NCBI GenBank assembly: GCA_028386065.3
Contig: JAKUCV010000905.1
Location: 9,053-73,052, forward strand
Source: Turnera subulata
Taxonomy: Eukaryota > Streptophyta > Magnoliopsida > Malpighiales > Passifloraceae
Length of the DNA stretch: 64,000 nt
Direction: 5' to 3'
The notes under the pieces were generated by a model, which worked only from the letters and a program-made list of their open reading frames with translations, was not told the DNA's origin and ran no database searches. Positions 57,401 to 64,000 of this stretch are shown here, piece by piece. Numbering within the stretch: the stretch's first letter is position 1; every line of letters begins with the position of its first letter. The position numbers and the translations under genes are program-made.

Positions 57401-58491
57401 GGTACAAACGGTTTGACAAGTTTATGATGGGTCAGAAGTACACAAGAAGCAAATACGACCATTGTGTGTATTTGAGAAGATTACAAGATGGGTCCTACAT
57501 CTATCTACTCTTATACGTTGATGATATGCTGATAGCTGCAAAGAGCCAAGATGAAATTGACAAGTTGAAGGCTCAGTTGAGTAGAGAGTTTGAGATGAAG
57601 GATTTGAGAGAAGCCAAGAAGATTCTCGGCATGGAGATAAGCAGAGACAGAGAAAGAGGCAAGCTTTGGCTGACACAAAAAGAGTATTTGAAGAAAGTAC
57701 TACAACGTTTTGGCATGAATGAAGGGTCAAAACCTGTAGGTACTCCGCTTGCTCCTCATTTGAAGCTTAGTAGCCAGTTATCTCCGCAGACAGATGAAGA
57801 ACGAGAATACATGGCAAAAGTCCCTTATGCCAATGTAGTCGGAAGCTTGATGTATGCAATGGTGTGTACGAGACCGGATATTTCACAAGCTGTTAGTGTT
57901 GTGAGCAGATATATGCATGATCCTGGCAGAGGTCATTGGCAAGCTGTGAAATGGATTCTTCGGTATATCAAAGATACCGTAGATGTTGGCTTAATGTTTG
58001 AGCGGGATGAATCACTTGGTCAAGGAGTTGTTGGATATTGTGATTCTGACTATGCAGGAGATTTGGATAAGCGGCGATCGACAACGGGCTATTTGTTCAC
58101 ATTAGCAAGAGCCCCGGTTAGTTGGAAGTCCACTTTACAGTCAACGGTGGCTTTGTCTACAACAGAGGCAGAGTATATGGCTATTACAGAAGCTGTGAAG
58201 GAGGCAATTTGGCTTTATGGGTTGCTAAAAGACTTGGGAGTTGGTCAGAAACAACTTGTAGTATATTCTGACAGTCAGAGTGCTATTCATTTGGCAAAGA
58301 ATCAAGTCTTTCATGCACGGACGAAGCACATTGATGTTCGCTATCATTTTGTGCGGGAGATTCTTGAAGAAGAGGAGATACTTCTCCAGAAGATTTTGAC
58401 AACAGAGAATCCTGCAGATATGATGACCAAGGTGGTGACAAGGGCCAAGTTTGAACATTGTTTAGACTTGGTCAATATCCTGCACATTTGA
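54463..58491 (+). CDS. Ty1-copia gag-pol polyprotein
   Basis: A 1342-aa open frame from the ATG at 54463. Gag (UBN2-like, about 25-215) with a zinc knuckle [14 protein letters not shown]; aspartic protease ([12 protein letters not shown]); GAG-pre-integrase ([19 protein letters not shown]); integrase core with [20 protein letters not shown] and [12 protein letters not shown], giving the D, D and E residues; reverse transcriptase ([30 protein letters not shown]); RNase H ([34 protein letters not shown]). Integrase before RT is the Ty1-copia order. No stops or frameshifts and all signature motifs present, so it could be active. Confidence 0.96.
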   Translation: MAEAGSKHATSSTQLGEMASTSRWSRIPVSSSKLAVEIFDGTGHFGMWQCEVLDSLFQLGLDVAIEEEKPDDINDKEWADVNKLACGTIRSCLSREQKYAFKNEVSAHKLWKALEDTFLKKSGQNKLLMKKRLFRFEYRPGTTMNEHITLFKKLVADLFNLDVVFEDEDLALMLLSSLPDEFEHLETTLLHGKENVSLEAVCSALYSHELRQQDKVKNKAPAADEALVARGRQQSQTKGRRGRSKSKSRVAKDECAFCHEKGHWKKDCPKLKKREKTPQDANVAECKSDAESEVSLVGSPSTSQADEWILDSGCTYHMCPIREWFFEFEELNGGVVFMGNDNPCKTVGIGSIKLRNHDGSTRILREVRYVPELKKNLISLGALESKGLIITIRDGILKATSGALVMLKGVRKNNLYYYQGSTVIGAVAAVTSGSKKDAEATKLWHMRLGHAGEKSLQILAKQGLLKGTKTCKLEFCEHCVLGKQRRVKFGTAIHNTKGILDYVHSDVWGPAKTPSLGGRHYFVTFVDDFSRRVWVFTMKKKDEVLGIFLKWKTQVENQTGRKIKVLRTDNGGEYTSDPFLKICQDCGIVRHFTVRKTPQQNGVSERMNKTLVEKVRCMLSNAGLGRNFWAEAVTYAQHLVNRLPHSALGGKTPLEVWSGKPATDYDSLRVFGSTAYYHVNESKLDPRAKKALFMGLNAGVKGYRLWCLETKKTIISRDVTFDESAMLTKVNPEEAGGTSQQVECVSKQVEFEPTMVIPAKSTNGDSPLTEEESDEEEVPAQEPTQQFESIATSRPRRERRKPERLIETVAYALPVIDDVPSTFSEAIRSSESSSWKGAMEEEMESLQKNKTWKLTQLPKGKKAIGCKWVFAKKEGFPDKSNVRYKARLVAKGYAQKEGIDYNEVFSPVVKHSSIRILLALVAQLNLELAQLDVKTAFLHGDLKEEIYMTQPDGYKVAGKENWVCKLDKSLYGLKQSPRQWYKRFDKFMMGQKYTRSKYDHCVYLRRLQDGSYIYLLLYVDDMLIAAKSQDEIDKLKAQLSREFEMKDLREAKKILGMEISRDRERGKLWLTQKEYLKKVLQRFGMNEGSKPVGTPLAPHLKLSSQLSPQTDEEREYMAKVPYANVVGSLMYAMVCTRPDISQAVSVVSRYMHDPGRGHWQAVKWILRYIKDTVDVGLMFERDESLGQGVVGYCDSDYAGDLDKRRSTTGYLFTLARAPVSWKSTLQSTVALSTTEAEYMAITEAVKEAIWLYGLLKDLGVGQKQLVVYSDSQSAIHLAKNQVFHARTKHIDVRYHFVREILEEEEILLQKILTTENPADMMTKVVTRAKFEHCLDLVNILHI

Positions 58492-58586
58492 GTTGGCGCC
58501 AGATGGCGCAAGTTGGAAGCACTGTTCTTTGTTTGGTTGAGAAGATCGGTACTTGGTGGGATTTGAATAGCAACAAGGTGGAGATT

Positions 58587-59060
58587 TGTTGGAATAGTGT
58601 TGCCCATTCCAATCCCACATCTTGGAGAAAGTGCTTGTGGGGAGTTTTGTTTTGCTATAAATAGAACTCCCCCTTGCCTTAGAAATCCATCCCAAAAATT
58701 AGAGTACATTGTATCCTAGCAATTGTACTAAATACTCTTCCTCTCCTATTAAAAGAGCAGTGCTCCGGAGACGTAGGCATAATTGGCCGAACTCCGTTAA
58801 CAATTTTTGTGTGTGTTCTTTCTTTATTTTTCCGCCTTTATATTTTCCGCATTTGTTTATTTGTTTAGTATTCAACATTGGTCGGCTAAGCCGCCTTATC
58901 TCTTTGTTGGCCGGCAAAGCCGCCTTATTTCATTTGTTGGCCGGCAAAGCCGCCTTGTTTCATTTGTTGGCCGGCTAAGCCGCCTTTGTCGGGTATAAGT
59001 TGTGAATTATATTCACTAGTTGTTTGTTGTAGTGGGATAATTACCCGAGTTTCCCCAACA
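58587..59060 (+). repeat. Copia 3' LTR
   Basis: Almost identical to the 5' LTR. It keeps all four 29-bp GC-rich units (58879-58993), with one base restored relative to the 5' copy. Confidence 0.92.
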
Positions 59061-59936
59061 CATTCTCCTCCATATTCCTTCATCACCCACACATCAATGG
59101 CATACCTCATGACTTCGTTACCGTAATCAGTGAATGTTGCACACAGAAATCCTCCCAAGATCGTAAGAGTTGCCAGACTTCTATACTTAACCCCAACAGG
59201 CAGCGGCAGCTTGTAACGTTCCAGTGTCCCGAGATGGAGAGCAACAATCTCATACTGCTTACCAATATCATAATTACTTTTAGGTGCCAACCAATGTAGA
59301 GCACCATTAGCAAAGCAACATGTAGAACAGCCTAAAACATGAGCATTACGAAGATGGCCGCGAGAAGCATCATCAGGGAGAGTATGGAATTTTGTGAAAC
59401 CATTAGCTTCCAGATTGTAGGACTGGAACTCGCAAATACCTCCTCCATGGGGTTGTACTACTGCTTTCTGCACCAACCTGTACTGGTGGTCGTGGCTACT
59501 GCTACTACTACTACAAGTAGTATCCTGATAAAAAACAGTAGTGCTACGTCGCTGAAGCCCCATGAATTGCGGTGATGGTAGTGAAGTAGAGTAGCACTGA
59601 TTGGTTTTAGGGTTCCAGAAATCCAAGTCTCCATCACAACTGCCCAAAGCAAGGATACCATTGCAAGAAGAACCCAGAGCGAAAGTGCAAGTTTTGTGAG
59701 GCTTGAAGGGACAACAGCGTGGTCTTTCTTGTCTTAACCTGCTGCTTGCACTTTGCACCACCACCACCATCATCATCAACCTCGACAACAATATGATCAT
59801 CATCGAGAGAGTAGAAATCTGCACAGACCACGTAGTCGGTCTTATCGTTGCATGTCAGTATAACAAGCATGGGATCATCGATGGATGCGGCCAGATGGAA
59901 GCGGGCGAAATCAGGACTACCGATCAGGGAACATAA

Positions 59937-60203
59937 TTGCCGCCTTCCAATCTTATCACCATTCTCATCAACAATCTTGGGAATATAAAATCATTGGATT
60001 ACGAGGGGCTTCGACACGTTACTTGTCTTCAAACACTGGACATCAGGGATTGCCCCAAGGTTGAAAGAATACCAGAAGAAGGATTGCCCTCTACCCTTTC
60101 CTGTTTACAAATTCATTACTGTCCTCTGCTGGAGAAAAGGTATGAGAGACAGAAAGGGGAGGATTGTGCCCAAGATTTCTCACATCCCCTCCATATGGAT
60201 TAA
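59937..60203 (+). pseudogene. C-terminal LRR fragment of an NBS-LRR resistance gene
   Basis: Reads LITILINNLGNIKSLDYEGL, HVTCLQTLDIRDCPKVERIP and EEGLPSTLSCLQIHYCPLLE, then KGEDCAQDFSHPLHMD and a stop. This is the characteristic end of RPP13-like-1 (R13L1) type CC-NBS-LRR proteins, which end similarly with a CPLL, KGEDW and I.H pattern. No NB-ARC or upstream LRRs are present; the preceding sequence is an F-box fragment on the opposite strand. The bases at the fusion point give no promoter. Confidence 0.8.
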
Positions 60204-61171
60204 CTACCGCAGAGTCAATGAAAACAAAGGAGGATTCTAGAAATCTCCCAACCAGCAAGGTACATTGGTAGAGCAATCACAATTATTTTCCTTTCCTCTC
60301 CTCTGTAAAATTTTTAAAACTTGCTGGGAATGTACATTGGCTTTCCAACTCCAATTTTCAAAGTACGTTAGAATCAAGGTAACATTAAGGGTAGAACTGC
60401 GGAGGGTGTCGCAATTGCTTCTCTTTTGTGTTATGTACCTGTCGTTGTACGTACTTAGCTAGCTTCTGCATATTTCCTATCAATTCATGATACTTCATAT
60501 TGGGGCGCACCATTTTTTCTGCAGGAAGCTATGAAGATGGATCTCCTCGCTCGCCCCAAGCGGCGGCGGCGAAACAAAGTCAGGACAATGGACAGTGCTC
60601 TCAGGAGCGAAGAAGTGAGGAGGTATTAGAATTACCAAATCCAAATCCAATCTCAATTAAGTTTATGATACTTAATCTTTCAGTTCAACAGAAGTGAATA
60701 GTATTAAGTTTTTGAAAATGAAACTAGAGATCTATGCTAGGTACTTTTAGGTAAACCTAATCAGTTTCAATTTTTCTGTTTGGAGTTGGTCTTGCAAGGC
60801 TTGCTGGTTTTCTCTTATAATTCTGTCTTCCTGAAGTCTACTTTAATAATACTATAGTACTGTTCTTCAATAAAGTGTTCTTGGTTCCATATATGTCAGT
60901 GCTTAGTAAGTTATTCCACTATGTGGTTTTATGGTCTTTACCAATTCCAGGAAACATGTATGCAGGTGCACCAATAATGATTACTGTTTCCAACAAAAAG
61001 ATGGGATCAAGGAGTCATACAAACTATGTTTTCGTTGAAACAAAGAAAAAAACTGATTATGTGTACTTAAAAATTCTAGCATGAACCAGATAGGAATAAT
61101 TAGGAGAAGTAAATTTGGTAGAACAAACAAAAATACCACCGGAGTACTAGAACACAGTTGTAACTGATTTG
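60204..61171. other. NBS-LRR 3' flank and F-box 3' flank relics
   Basis: 60204-60700 has no supported gene; a short Ala/Ser/Gln-rich frame at 60500-60697 is unconvincing. 60740-60985 matches the plus-strand F-box 3' flank. 61080-61171 matches the reverse-strand 3' flank at 53580-53685. Confidence 0.5.
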
Positions 61172-61665
61172 TCAGCTTCGGTAGTTGACAAGGGTTGGCA
61201 AGCAAAGCATGGGTTGAAAAGACTTTGGCGCACCAGGAAAATTAATTGGGATGAGCTTTTCCTGCTTGGGGTGATACCACCGGAGGTTATCGTCAGAATC
61301 AGGAAAATGCAACAAAACTTTATCTCTGCTCTTGGAGTAAGCTATAGGGTAGACCCAATTATGATTTGAGATGTTTGTTGAAAAGTTGAGAAGTTTGGTC
61401 CATTCTCCTCCATATTCGTTCATCACCCACACATCAATGGCAGACGTCATGACTTGGTTACCGTAATCAGTGAATGTTGCACAAAAAGATCCTCCCAAGA
61501 CCGTAAGAGTTGCCAGACGTCTATACTTAACCCCAACAGGCAGTGGCAGCTTGTAACGTTCCAGTGTCCCGAGATGGAGAGCAACAATCTCGTACTGGTG
61601 ATCACTACTTGCAGGTGCCAGCCAATGTAGAGCACCATTAACAAAGCAACACGTAGAACAGCCTG
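61172..61665 (-). pseudogene. F-box/FBA gene fragment cut by an LTR element
   Basis: Encodes the C-terminal FBA half: CCFVNGALHWLAPASS, ALHLGTLERYKLPLPVGVKY, VWVMNEYGGEWTKLLNF, WYHPKQEKLIPINFPGAP, ending LVNYRS. It is very similar to the copy at 53685-59935. Homology stops at about 61665, where an LTR begins at 61673. The upstream part, if present, lies beyond the window. Confidence 0.82.
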
Positions 61666-61672
61666 AAAAATG

Positions 61673-62503
61673 TGTAGGAAATATGAACAAGCTGCAGTAA
61701 ATTGCAGCAGCATCGTATTTTTTGTTATCAAATTGAAAGTTGGTCCTACCCAATTATTCAAAAATGTTAGTTGGAGTTTGTCTTTTGATTATTGTATTGT
61801 GTTAGTGCAATCCTGAGTGTAGCCTGAGTTGTAATGTTTCCATTAAGTGTTGTTCTACTATGAGCATCTTAGGAAAAGTAAGAGTGAGCTGTCATGTTTA
61901 GTGGGTTATTGAGCTGTCAAAGTTGCATTATAGGATGTTTTTTTTCCTATATAATAGAGTCTTGTAATCAGTTTTAATCAAGTGAAATGCAATAAGTAAC
62001 GTTTTTTGTTTCACTTCATTGTTACTCTGAAATGTTCAGAGTGTTTAAAAACAAAAGATTGTGAGAGATTAGGGAGAAAATCAATGGAACAGTAACCAAG
62101 AAAGTCAGCCTTTATTTTCTGTAAGTTGATTTTCTGCCTATATATTGAGTGTTGTAATCTGAATTCTACAAGTGAAATAAAGATACTTCGAGTGTTTTTC
62201 ACTTCACAAAGTGTTCCTTGGCTTGTTCAAATCGTGTTCAAGTCAAGTGTTTGAGAGAATTTGAGAGAAAATTAATGCAACAGTAACCCAGAAAACCAAC
62301 TTGAAGTTCTGCAGAATTCTGGGAATTTCCCAGAAAACATTGATGTTTAAATTCCAACATCGATGTTATTTGCATTCTGCCAAGTTCCAGTAGCACTCCA
62401 ACATCGATGTTTTAAATCCAACATCGATGTTCTAGGAGTTCTGCCAAATTAATTGAAGTTCCGAATCCTCAAAACATCGATGTTTTGAGCTGAAAAGCCA
62501 ACA
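61673..62503 (+). repeat. Left LTR, 831 bp, with internal duplication
   Basis: A promoter-like segment (CCTATATAATAGAGTCTTGT near 61947, CCTATATATTGAGTGTTGTA near 62137) and the following 5'-UTR-like sequence occur twice. This segment occurs only once in the visible right LTR. Five copies of AACATCGATGTT or one-mismatch forms lie near the 3' end. Confidence 0.78.
62336..62484. repeat. Cluster of the 12-bp palindrome AACATCGATGTT
   Basis: Copies at 62336-62347 (one mismatch), 62356-62367, 62400-62411, 62420-62431 and 62473-62484 (extended to 16 bp, AAAACATCGATGTTTT). Each is a perfect or near-perfect inverted repeat. Confidence 0.93.
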
Positions 62504-62566
62504 ATTGGTAGCGGAGCAGGTTCTTTCTTTACGGGACCTGTCTTTTTTCATTTGTTAAGAGATAAG

Positions 62567-63445
62567 ATGATGGTGTCTGATTGGGTGATTGCTGCAAGGT
62601 TGAGGGAGCTTCTTCAAAGCTCTGACCTCAACACAATCACCATAAAAATGTTGATCCAAAAGTTACAGAAAGAGTTCGACTTGGATTTGTCGGACAGAAA
62701 ATCATTTATAAAAAATGAAGTGATTTTGTTTCAGGAAGATGAGTCTGGGAACAATGAGGAGGAGGAAGATCGTTGTGACGATCCCGTGGAAGATTCAAAC
62801 ACAGAGGTAACAAATGGCTCTGATTTGAATTTGAATGGTAAAAGTGATGAGTTTATTGGTAAGCATTCTGAAAATGATGAATGTTTTGATGATGATGTTG
62901 TGGTTCATAAGATTTTCACAGATTATAGTCTTGAAAGTGCTATTGAATTTGTGGAAAATGATGATGTTGGATTTGTTGTTCGTGAGAATTTGTCTTTGGA
63001 GTTCAAAGATTTCTCCAATTGCAAATTAGTTGAGGTTGAGTGTGAAAATGATTGTTCAGGTATAGAACTACCTGCAACAATTGATGTTGTTGAGATTGAA
63101 TGTGTAGAGGATGAGTTTGATGGTTGTAAAATTCTGGAAATGATTGGAAATGACAAAAAACAGAAAATCAATGAGTGGAAGAAGGTTGACAAACTCATTG
63201 TAGATGAATCACTGGTACTCTATGATATGTTTGATGCTTCTAAGGTCAAACTACATAGAAAAAGTTTTCCTACGAGGAAAAGGAAAAAGAAAAGGAGGTT
63301 GAAGAGCTTTCAGGTCTGGAAACAAGTTCGAACTATTGAAGGGCCTGTTGATGTTGAAGTTGAAGAGCAGCTTGCTCATGGGGCAGTGTTTGAAACTTCA
63401 ATTACCAGACAATACAAGAGAAGAAAAAGAAGATTCAAAACCTGA
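62567..63445 (+). CDS. DEK_C-like domain protein encoded inside an LTR element
   Basis: 292 aa from the ATG at 62567. Residues about 3-52 (VSDWVIAARLRELLQSSDL, LIQKLQKEFDLDLSDRKSFI) resemble the DEK C-terminal domain found in chromatin protein DEK and at the N-terminus of plant SWIB-domain proteins. The middle (about 55-215) is strongly acidic (NNEEEEDRC, ECFDDDVVVH). The last quarter is basic (TRKRKKKRRLKSF, QYKRRKRRFK), fitting nuclear import or nucleic-acid binding. No SWIB domain, zinc knuckle or catalytic motif is seen. It sits where gag-pol would be, between PBS and polypurine tract. Possibly a host fragment captured by the element and kept open; function unknown. Confidence 0.65.
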   Translation: MMVSDWVIAARLRELLQSSDLNTITIKMLIQKLQKEFDLDLSDRKSFIKNEVILFQEDESGNNEEEEDRCDDPVEDSNTEVTNGSDLNLNGKSDEFIGKHSENDECFDDDVVVHKIFTDYSLESAIEFVENDDVGFVVRENLSLEFKDFSNCKLVEVECENDCSGIELPATIDVVEIECVEDEFDGCKILEMIGNDKKQKINEWKKVDKLIVDESLVLYDMFDASKVKLHRKSFPTRKRKKKRRLKSFQVWKQVRTIEGPVDVEVEEQLAHGAVFETSITRQYKRRKRRFKT

Positions 63446-63483
63446 TGAAGATGAAGTTGAAGAGTAACTTGTTCATGGGGGAG

Positions 63484-64000
63484 TGTTGGAAATATGAACA
63501 AGTTGCTGGAATTCTGCAGCACTAAGCTAGGGGCCACTTTGTTATTAATTCAAGTGTGTGAGTGGTGAGTGTGTTTTATGATTATTGTACTTTGATTATG
63601 TTATCCTGAGTTGTAATGTTTCCATTAAGTGCTGTGTCATTATGAGGAATCTTAGGAAAAGCAAGTGTGAGCTGTCAAAGTTGAGTGGAGTGGTTGTATT
63701 TTAGGCTGATTTTCTGCCTATATAATGAGTCTTGTAATCAGTTGAAAATAAGTGAAATCAAGTTAAGAAAAACGTTGGTGTTTCACTTCAATATTACTCT
63801 GATTGTTCAGAGTGGTTTAAAACAAAATGATTGAGTGAATTGAGAGAAAATCAATAGAACAGTAACCAAGAAAGTCAGCCTTGGTTTCTGCACAATTTCT
63901 GGAATTTTTCCAGAAAACATCGATGTTCTAATAGCAACATCGATGTTCTTGTCGTTCGGCCGGATTGTTTGATATTCAGTGTGATTAAACATCGATGTCT
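63484..64000 (+). repeat. Right LTR, partial (cut by window end)
   Basis: Starts TGTTGGAAATATGAACAAG and follows the left LTR with many differences. It includes CCTATATAATGAGTCTTGTA near 63717 and palindromes at 63916-63927, 63936-63947 and 63988-63999 (last base changed). Confidence 0.8.

Larger units (their letters stand above)
53919..59060 (+). mobile_element. Complete, young Ty1-copia retrotransposon
   Basis: LTRs 53919-54391 (473 bp) and 58587-59060 (474 bp) start TGTTGGAATAG and end CCCCAACA. By eye they differ by about 5 substitutions and one 1-nt indel. The primer-binding-like TGGTAGCGGAGC is at 54394-54405, and a purine-rich AAGGTGGAGATT precedes the right LTR. The single polyprotein frame is intact. 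The 5-bp target duplication is perfect. Structure and domain order fit the Tork/Tnt1-type copia lineages. Potentially autonomous. Confidence 0.95.
53685..59935 (-). pseudogene. F-box/FBA gene split by a Ty1-copia element
   Basis: The C-terminal part is at 53918-53685 (WTKLLNFTTNNRNHNWVYPIAY, ending LINYRT) and the N-terminal part at 59935-59061 (FARFHLAASIDDPMLVILT, LDFWNPKTNQCYST, FANGALHWLAPKSNYD, WVMKEYGGE). The copia insertion falls between GGE and WTK. A frameshift near 59740-59790 separates EVDDDGGGGAKCKQQ from the continuation RPRCCPFKPHKTC. Sequence homologous to the F-box itself is missing beyond about 59935, where an NBS-LRR fragment begins. It is a dead copy independently of the insertion. 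Confidence 0.83.
61673..64000 (+). mobile_element. Non-autonomous LTR retroelement carrying a DEK_C-like ORF (3' end outside window)
   Basis: Left LTR 61673-62503 (TGTAGGAAAT...GCCAACA), a primer-binding-like TGGTAGCGGAGC at 62506-62517, one ORF (62567-63445), a purine-rich CATGGGGGAG before 63484, then a right LTR (TGTTGGAAATATG...) running off the window. No gag, protease, integrase or RT is present, so it would need a helper. The LTRs are clearly diverged and the left one has an internal duplication. The superfamily cannot be assigned from what is visible. Confidence 0.8.

Noticed and set aside
60500..60697. A 65-codon ORF with an Ala-rich GSPRSPQAAAAKQ stretch
   Set aside because: Could be an exon scrap, but no family, splice partner or promoter can be shown.
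1..64000. tRNA, rRNA or other structured RNA genes
   Set aside because: None was recognised by eye on either strand; a tRNAscan-SE or Infernal run would be needed to exclude small ones.

Overview
The window is plant nuclear DNA, almost certainly from a core eudicot. Genes have GT-AG introns and TATA boxes 60-80 bp upstream of starts. The gene content is plant-specific: LRR receptor-like kinases, F-box proteins with an F-box-associated domain, a GH3 beta-xylosidase and the tail of an NBS-LRR gene. The transposons are Ty1-copia, two LINE lineages, Mutator-like elements, a Helitron and a TRIM. I cannot name the species. All coordinates and repeat comparisons were read by eye, without alignments or searches.

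Positions 1-40.1 kb hold a tandem array of LRR-XII (EFR/Xa21-type, non-RD) receptor-like kinase genes, all on the minus strand. Two copies look intact (53-3214 and 19228-22354). Three are broken. The copy at 7518-11496 is a frameshifted fusion of two paralogs that has also lost its TATA region. The copy at 24804-27936 carries several frameshifts and a stop. The copy at 33220-40117 is split by a LINE and stops at a single N. An orphan LRR fragment lies at 13983-14345. A GH3 beta-D-xylosidase gene (29844-32674, plus strand) sits inside the array. It has a nonsense codon, a frameshift and a 995-base assembly gap. Its 3' flank recurs beside other kinase copies without the coding sequence, which suggests that xylosidase plus kinase was once the duplicated unit.

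The space between kinases is filled by transposons: a roughly 2.1 kb non-autonomous Helitron (4399-6512), a TRIM with a 5-bp TSD (12291-13516), an RNase H-bearing LINE (about 14348-18281) and a LINE of the RRM-ORF1 type (34293-38116, 18-bp TSD).

Positions 40.6-61.7 kb form an F-box family neighbourhood with one nearly intact gene (50681-51853, one in-frame TGA) and several relics. Nested insertions include two Mutator-like elements with 9-bp TSDs (43883-44962; 45533-50107, the latter containing another LINE). A young Ty1-copia element with one open polyprotein frame and nearly identical LTRs (53919-59060) splits an F-box gene. An NBS-LRR C-terminal fragment abuts that broken F-box gene.

Positions 61.7-64.0 kb hold most of an unusual non-autonomous LTR element. 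Its only ORF encodes a DEK_C-like domain, an acidic middle and a basic nuclear-localisation-like tail. Its LTRs carry clusters of the 12-bp palindrome AACATCGATGTT. This is the best candidate in the window for something undescribed.
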